A DNA stretch of 57,372 nt from Acidobacteriota bacterium (GTDB lineage Bacteria > Acidobacteriota > Vicinamibacteria > Vicinamibacterales > JAKQTR01): the NCBI GenBank assembly GCA_026393755.1, contig JAPKZO010000005.1, positions 184,777 to 242,148 on the forward strand, given 5' to 3'. Positions 1-7,869 of this stretch are shown piece by piece. The notes below the pieces were generated by a model that searched no databases, was not told the DNA's origin, and saw only the letters and a list, made by a program, of their open reading frames with translations. Position 1 is the first letter of the stretch. Each line of letters begins with the position of its first letter. Position numbers and translations under genes: made by a program.

Positions 1-45
1 GGCACGGCATGCCGTGCCCGGACACATGCCGGGCTGGAGCCCGGC
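1..45. repeat. Two adjacent inverted repeats at window edge
   Basis: Positions 1-18 are a perfect 18-bp palindrome. Positions 28-34 and 39-45 form a second perfect 7-bp stem with a 4-base loop. They lie upstream of the M28 peptidase and may be the transcription terminator of a gene outside the window or an intergenic palindrome. There is no T-rich tail. Confidence 0.5.
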
Positions 46-120
46 GATCCCAGGTCGCGCCCGTTTCTGGTATCCTTCTCCGGATCACCGCAGGCCCAAT
101 CACTCTTTTGAGGGGACAAC

Positions 121-2034
121 ATGCGCCGATATTTCGGAACGGCAGCCTTCGTCGTCGCGTTGCTCTGCGCGCTGACACTGGTCAGCTCCGCACAGCAGCC
201 CAGGGGCGGCTACGGCAACGCCGACGCCATCACGCAGGATGAACTCAAGCAGTACGACTACTTTCTCGCCTCCGACCAGCTCGAGGGCCGAAACGTGCCC
301 TCGCGCGGTTACGACATCGCGGCGCTTTTCATTGCGAGCCGGTTGATGGAATGGGGCGTGAAGCCCGCCGGCAGCGCCACCGGCACCAACGGTCCGCTGC
401 AGGCCTATCTCATGCCGATCGAGCTGGTCAGCAATCAACTCGACGCCTCTGCGATGAAGTTGACGCTGACGATGCCCGCCGCGCCAGCAGGCCGCGGAGG
501 CGGCGGCGCCGCTGGTCCGCGCGCCCTTGAATACGCGAAGGAATGGACACTTGGCGCGGGCGGCGGCGGCCGTGGCGGCGCACCGGCGGAACCCGCCGAC
601 ATCAATGGCGCACCCTTGGTGTTTGTCGGACACGGCTACGTCATCAACAAGACGAACACGAACCCATACAAGGGTCTCGATGTGAAGGGCAAGATCATGA
701 TCGTCGCCGGCGTTCCCACCGAGCTCGTGGCCGCACGTAATGCCGCGGCCGCCGGCGGGCGAGGCGGTGGCGGCGGGCGCGGAGCGGCAGCGCCCAATCC
801 GCTCGGCGTCGAAAACACGGACTTTACGACGCCACAGACGTACGCCGCGAAGAACGGCGCGAAGGGGATCGTCATGATTCCCACGTTCCAGCAGCTCGCG
901 GCGATGGCCGCTCCGGCCACAGGCCGCGGAGCCGGTCCGAACGGCCCTCCATATCAGGTTGTCCAGTTCCAGGCCGCGCGGCCGGCGGCGGTCCCGGTCA
1001 TCACGGCAGGCGCCGCGCTCACCAATGCCCTCTTCCAGGGCGAGAAACTCAACGGCGCACAAGTGTTCGAGGGGGGCGCGACCGCGGCCAAGCTCGATTC
1101 CTTCGACCTCAACGCCGCAAAGAAGCTCTCGCTGCACGTGGATGTCACGAGCCTCAAGGGCTGGACCGAGAATGTGATTGGCATGGTCGAGGGCAGTGAC
1201 CCGGTGCTCAAGAACGAGTACGTCGTGATGAGCGCGCATCTCGATCACAACGGCGTGGCCGCCCCCAACGAGGCGGGCGACTCGGTCTTCAACGGCGCCG
1301 ATGATGACGGATCGGGCAGCGCCGCGCTGATGGCCATCGCGCGCGTCTACGCGCAGGGCGCCGCCCACGGCATCCGCCCCAAGCGGACGATGATCTTCCT
1401 GTGGGTGTCCGGCGAGGAGAAGGGCCTGTGGGGGTCGCAGTACTTCAACCGGTTCCCGCCGGTCGACATCACGAAAGTCGTGGCCGACCTCAACATGGAC
1501 ATGATCGGCCGCAGCAAGACCCCCGGGTACGTCGACCCGACGGCGTACAAGCTCGCCGATCCGGGCGAGCTCTTCGTCGTCGGTCCGAACATCAGCAGCG
1601 ACGAGCTCGGCAAGATCGTCGACGGCGTGGCAACCAAGTTCGGCAAGCTGAAGCTTAACCACTTCTACGACACGACCGCGCCGGACGCGACGCACGACAA
1701 CCTGGGACCGCAGCCGAATGGTCAGCGGATCTTCTACCGCAGTGACCACTACAACTTCGCGAAGTGCGGGATCCCGATTGTCTTCTATACGACCGGCCTG
1801 CACGTGGACTATCACCGCGTCACGGATAGTCCCGAGAAACTCGACTATTCGTTGATGCAGACGGTGGCGAAGAACGTCGCAGCCGTAGGCTGGACGCTGG
1901 CCAATTCGGCAACCAGGCCCAAGCTGAACACCAAGCTGCCCGATCAGCTGGTCACGGACATGAAGGCCGCGAAGGATGCCGGGTGGGGCAAGCTGACGCC
2001 CGTGAGGCCTCCGCTGCCAGGAATGCCGTTCTAG
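121..2034 (+). CDS. Secreted M28-family zinc aminopeptidase with PA-like domain
   Basis: A 637-residue exported metallopeptidase expected to release N-terminal residues from peptides outside the cytoplasm. It starts with a signal peptide (about residues 1-24, ending VSSAQ), then has an N-terminal region with a PA-type insert (about 150-320) and a C-terminal M28 domain (about 340-620). The expected metal and catalytic residues are present: H373 in SAHLDHNG, D395 in GADDDGSG, E432-E433 in SGEEKGLW, D460 in NMDMIGR and H565 in DYHRVTDS. Low-complexity Gly/Arg-rich stretches at about residues 122-160 and 205-225 interrupt the insert, as often seen in acidobacterial peptidases. The start is set by a GAGGGG ribosome site 8 bases upstream. 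It appears monocistronic. Substrate is unknown. Confidence 0.93.
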   Translation: MRRYFGTAAFVVALLCALTLVSSAQQPRGGYGNADAITQDELKQYDYFLASDQLEGRNVPSRGYDIAALFIASRLMEWGVKPAGSATGTNGPLQAYLMPIELVSNQLDASAMKLTLTMPAAPAGRGGGGAAGPRALEYAKEWTLGAGGGGRGGAPAEPADINGAPLVFVGHGYVINKTNTNPYKGLDVKGKIMIVAGVPTELVAARNAAAAGGRGGGGGRGAAAPNPLGVENTDFTTPQTYAAKNGAKGIVMIPTFQQLAAMAAPATGRGAGPNGPPYQVVQFQAARPAAVPVITAGAALTNALFQGEKLNGAQVFEGGATAAKLDSFDLNAAKKLSLHVDVTSLKGWTENVIGMVEGSDPVLKNEYVVMSAHLDHNGVAAPNEAGDSVFNGADDDGSGSAALMAIARVYAQGAAHGIRPKRTMIFLWVSGEEKGLWGSQYFNRFPPVDITKVVADLNMDMIGRSKTPGYVDPTAYKLADPGELFVVGPNISSDELGKIVDGVATKFGKLKLNHFYDTTAPDATHDNLGPQPNGQRIFYRSDHYNFAKCGIPIVFYTTGLHVDYHRVTDSPEKLDYSLMQTVAKNVAAVGWTLANSATRPKLNTKLPDQLVTDMKAAKDAGWGKLTPVRPPLPGMPF

Positions 2035-2062
2035 CCTGACTCTGCCCGCTTCGGCGGCGCCG

Positions 2063-2079
2063 ACGACCCTCCGGGTCGT
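2063..2079 (+). terminator. Hairpin downstream of the M28 peptidase
   Basis: A perfect 7-bp stem ACGACCC/GGGTCGT with a 3-base loop lies 29 bases after the peptidase stop codon. No run of T follows, so termination is only a suggestion. Confidence 0.35.
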
Positions 2080-2261
2080 GGCGCTGCCGGGCCGGCGGGC
2101 TTCGGCGCCCCTTCGCTCTCCTTTCCACGTGATTCGGAACGTTCCCTCTTCCCTCCCGCCGGTCGCCCGACAACCACACCCAGACTTTCGGCGTCTGAAG
2201 TAGTGGCGCACGGTCACGGGCGCACTTCCGCGCATGTGCCATTCATGAAGGGAGAGTAGTT

Positions 2262-2659
2262 ATGAGAGCCCCCACAGTCGTTCTTGTCCTCGGCCTCGCA
2301 TTTGCCCCGGCCCTCGCCCACGCCCAGGGAGAAGGACAGGGACCGCGTATGTGTCCGGCTCATTCGGGTTCGCGCGCCTGGCACCGTCGGCCACGCTGAT
2401 GTTCAACGGAGGCACGGGCCAGGGGCAACTCGCGACCATTCCCACCCTTGGCACCGACGTCACTGGTCAGATTGTCGCGCTCGGACTGTATACGCCTCCG
2501 GCCACCGAAACGCACCCGTTAATGGGCCTTGGCGGAGGCGTGTCGATCGCCCTCGCACCGAGGCTCAGTCTGGATGTGGCGTACCGGTATTCGCGGGTGT
2601 TCGCCACGACCCCCATCAACGTCAGCGGCGTGAATGTCGGCTTCGGACTCCATTTCTAA
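2262..2659 (+). pseudogene. Frameshifted small outer-membrane beta-barrel protein
   Basis: The ATG at 2262 follows a GGGAGAG ribosome site and encodes a clear signal peptide (MRAPTVVLVLGL...HAQ). That frame ends after about 45 codons. The frame one base back then encodes an outer-membrane-like mature protein from about 2342 (TAYVSGSFGFARLAP) to 2659, with a beta-barrel-like end (SLDVAYRYSR, VNVGFGLHF). Adding one G to the GGG run at 2339-2341 would join the two parts as QGTAYVSGSFG, so this is a one-base deletion or a sequencing error. Even repaired it would be only about 132 residues, short for an OmpA/OmpW-type barrel, so an internal deletion is also possible. A strong terminator follows at 2667. 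Confidence 0.65.
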
Positions 2660-2666
2660 CCGGCTG

Positions 2667-2693
2667 GGCGCAGGCGCTCCAAGCGCCTGCGCC
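2667..2693 (+). terminator. Strong intrinsic terminator-like hairpin
   Basis: A perfect 12-bp GC-rich stem (2667-2678 with 2682-2693) and 3-base loop start 8 bases after the barrel-protein stop. It is followed by TCCTTCTTC, a weak pyrimidine tail. It probably ends transcription of the frameshifted gene. Confidence 0.75.
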
Positions 2694-2942
2694 TCCTTCT
2701 TCAGGCCGCACCCTACACATCGTCAACTCCGGCGCCACGAATCACATTCTTATCATCGCAGTGTCACATCCGTGTCACGTTCGCCGGTCGACCGGATCGT
2801 CTCACTCAATAGGTGCGGACGAAGACACGTGGAACACGGCGGGCAGCCCCCAGTGCCCTCCTCGCCGAGCAGGTTGACGCGCCCTGGACGGCGAGGACCG
2901 AAGCGACGCGCGCCGATGAGAATGATGATTCGGAGGTTTCAG

Positions 2943-3362
2943 ATGAACAAGGTACTAAGCGCAACGGTATTGTGTCTGGGCGTGCTCTTACTCGGCGCGC
3001 CGTCGACGGCGTTCGCCATGGATCCTTCTACGGCGAAGATCCCCTTCCCCTTCATCGTCGGCGACACGGTGCTGCCGGCCGGCGACTACCGGGTGTCCGA
3101 AGCGAGCGGGATGACCAACGTGGTGCACATCATCAGCACGGACGGCCGCGTGGGGGCGTTTGCAATGGTCGAGGCGGTCTCCCCCCTTGACCCGGCGGTG
3201 CCGTCAGCAAGTGAATTCACGTTCAAGAAGGTCGGAGGCGAGCACTACCTGGCAAGTGTGACGGTAGCAGGTGAGGAGAGCGTGGAATTCGTTCTTCCGC
3301 GGCACCTGATCGCAGACCAAACGACGAAGCCGTCGTCCCCAGACGAACGTCGCCCCCAGTAA
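2943..3362 (+). CDS. Small secreted protein of unknown function
   Basis: A 139-residue protein with a signal peptide (residues 1-26, ending AFAMD), so probably periplasmic or secreted. I recognise the general acidobacterial pattern PFPFIVGDTVLPAGDYRV, a short all-beta fold, but know no assigned function. The start is supported by a GGAGG site at 2931-2936. The gene stands alone, followed by a long inverted repeat at 3389-3448. There are no catalytic motifs and the Pro/Ser/Arg-rich tail is probably disordered. Confidence 0.8.
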   Translation: MNKVLSATVLCLGVLLLGAPSTAFAMDPSTAKIPFPFIVGDTVLPAGDYRVSEASGMTNVVHIISTDGRVGAFAMVEAVSPLDPAVPSASEFTFKKVGGEHYLASVTVAGEESVEFVLPRHLIADQTTKPSSPDERRPQ

Positions 3363-3388
3363 CGTGGCGGAGGTTGCACTCAGCAGGT

Positions 3389-3448
3389 GCCATCGGTCAG
3401 CGACCAGCCGCCGCGGAACGCCACGGCGTTCGGCCGCTGACCGATGGC
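3389..3448. repeat. Perfect 14-bp inverted repeat with structured 32-nt loop
   Basis: GCCATCGGTCAGCG at 3389-3402 is exactly complementary to 3435-3448. The loop contains a further perfect hairpin (AACGCC, two bases, GGCGTT). It lies 26 bases after the small secreted protein gene and 69 bases before ridA, so it could be a terminator, an mRNA leader structure or a structured small RNA. Confidence 0.7.
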
Positions 3449-3516
3449 GGGCGATCCGGTAAAGTGTGGTATCGCCGGAGTCGCTGGACAAGGCCTCCGG
3501 CCTGCTGGAGGCACTG

Positions 3517-3915
3517 ATGGCACCATCGTCTTCTCATCAACCTGTTACCGCCGCGGGTCTTCCCAAACCCATCGGGCCCTATTCGCCCGGCGTCCTCTTC
3601 GACGGCCTGGTGTTCGTCTCGGGACAGGGCGCGACCGACCCTGCCACCGGAAAACCCGCCGGCCTCGACATCGAAACGCAGACCGAACAGGTCTTCCGGA
3701 ACATCCGCGCGATTCTCGAGGCGGCGGGCACGGACCTGTCGCACGTCCTTCGCTGCGGCGTGTTCCTGGTCGACATGCGCGACTTCGAGGCGATGAACAC
3801 CGTCTACGCGAAGGTCTTCGGCGACCACCGGCCCGCTCGAACAACCGTCCAGGTGGCGGCGCTCCCCCACCCCTGGCTGCGCGTGGAGATCGACGCGGTC
3901 GCCTACGTGCCGTAG
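3517..3915 (+). CDS. ridA: RidA family enamine/imine deaminase
   Basis: A 132-residue YjgF/YER057c/UK114 family protein. Typical members hydrolyse reactive 2-aminoacrylate and related enamines made by PLP enzymes. Family signatures are the N-terminal GPYSPGVLFDGLVFVSGQ, the central DLSHVLRCGVF and the C-terminal RPARTTVQVAALP with the conserved substrate-carboxylate arginine, followed by VEIDAVAYVP. Length is normal. The start at 3517 has a GGAGG site directly upstream; an in-frame extension to 3466 is less likely. The last 95 bp are repeated in diverged form at 6160-6254. Confidence 0.93.
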   Translation: MAPSSSHQPVTAAGLPKPIGPYSPGVLFDGLVFVSGQGATDPATGKPAGLDIETQTEQVFRNIRAILEAAGTDLSHVLRCGVFLVDMRDFEAMNTVYAKVFGDHRPARTTVQVAALPHPWLRVEIDAVAYVP

Positions 3916-4070
3916 CGTTTAACGGCCAGGGGACGGGTACAAGCTGGTCCTCACGCGGCCTCTTTGCCCCGGCTGATGAACCTGTGGAACTGGAAGACGA
4001 CTGCCCGCTTCCGCGAAGGCTGCCGCCAGCAAGAACGCCGGAGTGCGCCACGGTTCGGATAGCGTCGCTC

Positions 4071-5330
4071 CTATCTCGCGAGGGCGATCGCAATGACAAC
4101 GGCCCTTTGCGTACCCTTCCAGGAGTCGGTGGTGTCGAAGGCCTCTGCCCGCGCGTGCGCGTCCGTGCCGTGGCCACCGCCGCCGATCGTGATGGCCGAG
4201 ATTCCGAGGCTCATCGGGACGTTCGAGTCGGTCGAACCCTGGCTCCACTCCACCGAGAAGCCGAACGCCCTGGTCACCGACGCGGCAGCCGTGACGGCGT
4301 AGTCGGTCGCCGGGGTGGCTCCCGGAGGCCTGATGCCGACGCTCTTCTTCTCCACGGTGATGGTGCCGTTGCCCCAACGCTTGTTTTCGGCCGCAGCGGC
4401 GGCGTCCGCGGCGGCAAGAAACGTCGCGTGCAGCGAATCGAGCGAGGCCTTGTCATGCGAACGCATGTCGACTTCGGCCCAGGCTTCTGACGGGATGGAG
4501 TTGACCGATGTCCCGCCGCCGATACGTCCCACGTTGAAAGTGGTCTTCGGCTCTTTCGCCACCTGGAACTCGGAAACCGCAGCAATCGCCCGGCCAAGGG
4601 CGTGAATCGGATTCACCAGGCCGAACGCCCCGTAGCTGTGTCCGCCGGGGCCTCTGTAGGTGAGGCGGTACCGGAAGCTGCCCACGCCCACATTGGTCAT
4701 GCCCAGGCCGCCCCCGTCGACGGAGACGAAACGGTCGATTGTGCCCTTGAGTGTGTCGTTGAAGAGCGCCCTGGTGCCACGCAGGTCGCCGAGGCCTTCC
4801 TCACCGACGTTCGCCACAAAGGTGATGGAGCCTTCGGTGACCACCTTCGCCTCGTTCAACGCGCGGATCACGCCGATCAGGACCGCGAGGCCGCGGCAGT
4901 CGTCGCCGATGCCGGGGCCCTTCAGCCACGTTCCGTCCTTCGTCACGTGCACGTTCGTCCCGACCGGGAACACCGTGTCGAGATGAGCGGCGAAGACGAG
5001 ATGTGGTTTCGGACCCTTGCCGGGGCGATCGCCGAGGACATTGCCGGTGGCGTCGATCCGGACGTTCCTCAGACCGAGCTTCGTGAAGATGGTCTTGAAT
5101 TCGAGTCCGCGCATTTCCTCGCCGAACGACGGCGCGGGGATCTCGCAGATGCGCGCCTGCTCGGCGAGGATTTCAGGTTCATTGATCTTCACTCGTGCGA
5201 GCGCCGCCACGACCGTCTTGTCGGCCATGAGGAGCACGCCGATGTCGTTGGCCTGGGCGGCAACCAAGGCTGGAACGAGCAGAACGAGAGCGAGCGTGAG
5301 CGTGAGCGTGAGAGATGTAGGTGTTTTCAT
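4071..5330 (-). CDS. Secreted M20-family metallopeptidase
   Basis: A 419-residue exported peptidase of the M20 (PepT/ArgE-like) family, expected to be a di-zinc exopeptidase. The signal peptide (about residues 1-26) has an unusual Leu-Thr repeat from a hexanucleotide repeat. The catalytic domain shows FAAHLDTVFPVG (H116), GPGIGDDCRG, ANVGEEGLGDLRG with the catalytic Glu pair, and a C-terminal GGGGHGTDAHARAE with the last zinc histidine. The dimerisation lid (GPGGHSYGAFGLVNP) is about residues 220-320. The start at 5330 is chosen because the signal peptide begins there. It is convergent with ridA. Confidence 0.9.
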   Translation of the reverse strand: MKTPTSLTLTLTLALVLLVPALVAAQANDIGVLLMADKTVVAALARVKINEPEILAEQARICEIPAPSFGEEMRGLEFKTIFTKLGLRNVRIDATGNVLGDRPGKGPKPHLVFAAHLDTVFPVGTNVHVTKDGTWLKGPGIGDDCRGLAVLIGVIRALNEAKVVTEGSITFVANVGEEGLGDLRGTRALFNDTLKGTIDRFVSVDGGGLGMTNVGVGSFRYRLTYRGPGGHSYGAFGLVNPIHALGRAIAAVSEFQVAKEPKTTFNVGRIGGGTSVNSIPSEAWAEVDMRSHDKASLDSLHATFLAAADAAAAAENKRWGNGTITVEKKSVGIRPPGATPATDYAVTAAASVTRAFGFSVEWSQGSTDSNVPMSLGISAITIGGGGHGTDAHARAEAFDTTDSWKGTQRAVVIAIALAR

Positions 5331-5452
5331 GTGGATGTTATGACCTTTGCGGCGATCGAGGCTCCTGACTCTGATTACAGATGACGTAGCATACGGCGTC
5401 TGGCCGCTGGGCCGCACGAATTAAGCCACGAGTGCGGCGCCGGAATCGGCCG

Positions 5453-5827
5453 TCAGACGAGACGCAGATCCGGGATGTCGCGAAAGTCCTCACCGTTCAG
5501 CGTCCAGATGGCTGCGCCGTTGGCGATCGCGCACGCGGCCACCGCGAGATCGATTTCACGCCCACGCGCCCGCGGCACCTGTTTGTAGAGACGAGCCGCC
5601 ACCGCCGCTTCCGCGGCGCCGAAAGCCACGGCGCTGTCAGAGGGAAACAGCTCTTCTTGTGCGGTGAGTTCGGCCCGCAGCCGTGGGCCGCGGAGCCATT
5701 CGTACAGGGCGATCGTCGACAGCGTCAGGCGGTGCCCCTGGTCGGTCAGCCGGATCAGCGTGTCCAGCGAGCGGCGCGACCCGGTGAGGGCATCGACGAG
5801 CGCCGATGTGTCCACGTGCACGATCAT
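5453..5827 (-). CDS. vapC: VapC-like PIN-domain toxin ribonuclease
   Basis: A 124-residue PIN-domain protein, probably the toxic Mg2+-dependent RNase of a type II toxin-antitoxin module. The acidic metal site is visible: D6 in VDTSALVD, E43 in ALYEWLRG, D93 in EIDLAVAA and D114 in TLNGEDF. Length is typical. Its start overlaps the last four bases of the ribbon-helix-helix antitoxin gene, giving a translationally coupled antitoxin-first operon. The RNA target cannot be read from sequence. Confidence 0.88.
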   Translation of the reverse strand: MIVHVDTSALVDALTGSRRSLDTLIRLTDQGHRLTLSTIALYEWLRGPRLRAELTAQEELFPSDSAVAFGAAEAAVAARLYKQVPRARGREIDLAVAACAIANGAAIWTLNGEDFRDIPDLRLV

Positions 5828-6105
5828 GCGGAACGATGCCGGCGTCCACCGGCGCGTCGCGCGGATCGAATGGCCCGCAGTTCCGCGTCGACGCGGCTCA
5901 CGGGCCGCGTGGGCCCCGCGTCGCGGAGACGCTCCAGCACTCCCATCAGGTGGAGCCGCTCACGCTCGCTCAGCCGGTCCGTCCGGGTGGCGTAATCCGC
6001 CACCGCGTCGCGGACGACATGGCTTTGCGCCTTTCGGAGCCTTGCAGCCGTGAGCCGAATCTGCGCGACGGTCGCATCGTCGAGCGAGAAAGTGACTCGT
6101 GACAT
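5824..6105 (-). CDS. vapB: Ribbon-helix-helix antitoxin (VapB/CopG-like)
   Basis: A 93-residue protein whose N-terminus (RVTFSLDDATVAQIR, then KAQSHVVRDAVADY) fits a CopG/Arc ribbon-helix-helix DNA-binding domain. The Arg-rich C-terminal half would wrap the PIN toxin. It should neutralise the downstream VapC-like toxin and autoregulate the operon. The start at 6105 is chosen because the beta strand begins there; a longer upstream extension has no family similarity. Three CATAAY repeats overlap and precede the start, plausible operator half-sites. Confidence 0.85.
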   Translation of the reverse strand: MSRVTFSLDDATVAQIRLTAARLRKAQSHVVRDAVADYATRTDRLSERERLHLMGVLERLRDAGPTRPVSRVDAELRAIRSARRAGGRRHRSA

Positions 6106-6127
6106 AACGATTACATAATACCATAAT
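6103..6127 (-). promoter_or_regulatory. Candidate antitoxin operator (three CATAAY repeats)
   Basis: On the plus strand CATAAC (6103-6108), CATAAT (6114-6119) and CATAAT (6122-6127) are direct repeats with 11- and 8-base periods in an unusually AT-rich patch at the antitoxin start. Ribbon-helix-helix antitoxins often bind repeated short half-sites overlapping their promoter. On the minus strand this patch also offers -10-like TATTAT. Confidence 0.45.
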
Positions 6128-6159
6128 GAAGGCCCGCCCACCAATCGCCCGGAGCATCC

Positions 6160-6254
6160 GCGACCACCGGCCCGCCCGCCCCGCCGTGCAGGTGGCGGCC
6201 CTTCCCCACCCGCGGCTGCGCGTCGAGATCGACGCGATCGCCTGCGTGCCGTAG
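6160..6254 (+). pseudogene. Decayed 3' end of a second ridA gene
   Basis: These 95 bases align without gaps to the last 95 bases of ridA (3821-3915), with 82 identical positions by my count, including the shared stop codon. The translation would be RDHRPARPAVQVAALP followed by a RidA-like VEIDAIACVP end. No RidA sequence is visible upstream; the antitoxin start and operator lie there instead. It is the remnant of a paralog or of a duplicated, diverged ridA. Confidence 0.75.
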
Positions 6255-6370
6255 CAGCCCGGGGGACAGAGACAGCCTGGGAACGCGTGCACGCCTCTCC
6301 TCAATAGGCCTTCGTCTGAGGATCCGCCGCCGGTGCGGTATACTTCTGGCGTTAAGCGATCAGTACGACC

Positions 6371-6598
6371 ATGATGCCGACCACACCACATGTCACAGAC
6401 GAACGCCACGTGGATCGCACCGCATGGTCCGTCCTCCCTTTGGATTCCGGCGACTCGGACCTCGAGTACTGGTTGTCGCGAACGCCTCAGGAACGGCTCG
6501 CGGCGCTCGAGCAGGTGAGGCAGACCGTCTATGGCTACGCCCTCACTCCCGTCAGACTTCAGAGAGTTCTTGAGATCGCTGAACGGCCACGGCGTTAA
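6371..6598 (+). CDS. Small companion protein of the nucleotidyltransferase
   Basis: A 75-residue soluble protein with the segment YWLSRTPQERLAALEQVR. I associate this pattern with short genes preceding MNT-type nucleotidyltransferases in many genomes. It overlaps the following gene by 68 bases in another frame, implying translational coupling. The start may be 6371 or 6374; no strong ribosome site is visible. By context it is the antitoxin-like partner of a two-gene module, but this is inferred. Confidence 0.65.
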   Translation: MMPTTPHVTDERHVDRTAWSVLPLDSGDSDLEYWLSRTPQERLAALEQVRQTVYGYALTPVRLQRVLEIAERPRR

Positions 6599-6980
6599 AT
6601 ACCTTGTGGTCGGCGGCTACGCCGTCGGCTACTACGGCTATCCTCGGGCCACAGCCGACATCGATCTCTGGGTCGCAATCCACCCCGACAACGCCAGCCG
6701 CCTGGTGGAGGCCGTTCGGGCCTTCGGCTTCGACCGGCCCGAGCTGACAGAGGCGTTGCTGATGAAGCCCGATCAGATCATCAGAATGGGCGTCCCGCCC
6801 TTCCGGATCGAACTCATGACCACGATCAGCGGTGTGCACTTCGACCAGTGCTATGCAGCCCGAACCGTGGCTGAACTGGAAGATGTGACGGTTTCGCTGA
6901 TCAGCCTGGAGCACCTGAAAGCCAACAAGCGCTCAGCGGGACGCTTCAAGGACCTCGACGACCTCGAACATCTGCCGTAG
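6531..6980 (+). CDS. MNT-type nucleotidyltransferase
   Basis: A 149-residue protein with the minimal nucleotidyltransferase fold: G28-G29 in LVVGGYAVGYYGYP, then D43 and D45 in ATADIDLWV, and a third acidic position E94 in FRIELMTT. It resembles small predicted nucleotidyltransferases of toxin-antitoxin-like and AbiEii-like modules that modify tRNA ends or partner proteins. It begins within the 3' end of the companion gene after a GAGG site. A toxin role is inferred from the pairing. Confidence 0.78.
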   Translation: MATPSLPSDFREFLRSLNGHGVKYLVVGGYAVGYYGYPRATADIDLWVAIHPDNASRLVEAVRAFGFDRPELTEALLMKPDQIIRMGVPPFRIELMTTISGVHFDQCYAARTVAELEDVTVSLISLEHLKANKRSAGRFKDLDDLEHLP

Positions 6981-7168
6981 ACATCTTCTGAAGCCCGCGT
7001 GCCCAGTCCAGGCCGCCGGCGAGGATCCAGAGTTTCGCGTCTGGCACGTGTACCGGTTGAGACGCACACCCGTCCTCGACGTGGCCCCTTCGATTCAGCC
7101 AATCTTCAGACGCCACGGATAAGATCGAACGCGTTCGCCCCCGCGTGCCCGCCCCGGTGGAGGATTCA

Positions 7169-7753
7169 ATGCGCCCGCGTCGCCGTCTCGGTACCCTCAC
7201 GCTGCTCCTGCTGATCGGTGCATCCGCGTTGTCGTACGCACAGTCGGCGCAGTACGTGCTCAGCCGCACGATGAACGACACAAGCGGCATCAATGCCCTG
7301 CCCGCCAACAATTTCGACGCATCAGGGGAATGGTCGCGCGCCAACTCTGACCAGCGGCACCGGTTCGACCTTGTCGGATCACTCAAGCCTGGCCCCTGGA
7401 TGACACTCGGCATCAACGTCTCGCTGCGGTCCGGATCTCCGTACACGCTGACCCTCGGCCGGGACGTCTACAACACCGGGACCACCAACGCGCGTCCCGC
7501 CGGCGTGCCGCGCAACAGCCTGCAGGGCCCCGGGGCGGCCAGGCTCGACCTTCGCTGGTCGCGCGAGTTCGTGCTGAATCAGACGAAGAAGGACGAGAGT
7601 CCGAAACTCACCGTCGGTGTCGACGCATTCAACGTTCTGAATCGCGTCAACTACAACGGGTACATCGGCAACATGCTGTCGCCGTTCTTCGGGCGGCCAC
7701 TCTCTGCCCAGGCCCCGCGACGCCTTCAGTTGTCACTGCGATTCGAGATGTAG
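7169..7753 (+). CDS. Truncated TonB-dependent receptor: signal peptide plus C-terminal barrel
   Basis: A 194-residue open frame with its own GGTGGAGGA ribosome site and signal peptide (about residues 1-25, ending SYAQS). The mature part looks only like the last strands of acidobacterial TonB-dependent receptors: HRFDLVGSLKPGPW, LRSGSPYTLTLGRD, FNVLNRVNYNGYIG and a terminal LSLRFEM ending in a hydrophobic/aromatic barrel strand. The plug, the carboxypeptidase-like domain and most barrel strands are missing. It is either a deletion derivative of a full receptor or a small domesticated barrel. The intact frame and export signal suggest it may still be made. Confidence 0.7.
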   Translation: MRPRRRLGTLTLLLLIGASALSYAQSAQYVLSRTMNDTSGINALPANNFDASGEWSRANSDQRHRFDLVGSLKPGPWMTLGINVSLRSGSPYTLTLGRDVYNTGTTNARPAGVPRNSLQGPGAARLDLRWSREFVLNQTKKDESPKLTVGVDAFNVLNRVNYNGYIGNMLSPFFGRPLSAQAPRRLQLSLRFEM

Positions 7754-7869
7754 CTCCCCGCATGGCTCGCTGATGACTGGCGGCTCGCAGACGGGGCCGG
7801 GTCATCTGTCGCGCACCCGCAAGAACTGGTCGGTCGCCACTTTCCCGGTGGTGTACACTCAACCTCGTC

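Noticed and set aside
100-2235. 711-codon minus-strand frame opposite the M28 peptidase
   Set aside because: Arg/His-rich antisense shadow with no domain; the plus strand has a complete peptidase with all metal ligands.
5293-5312. (AGCGTG)3 hexamer repeat in the M20 signal-peptide region as a phase-variation tract
   Set aside because: Six-base units keep the frame and only add Leu-Thr pairs to the signal peptide.
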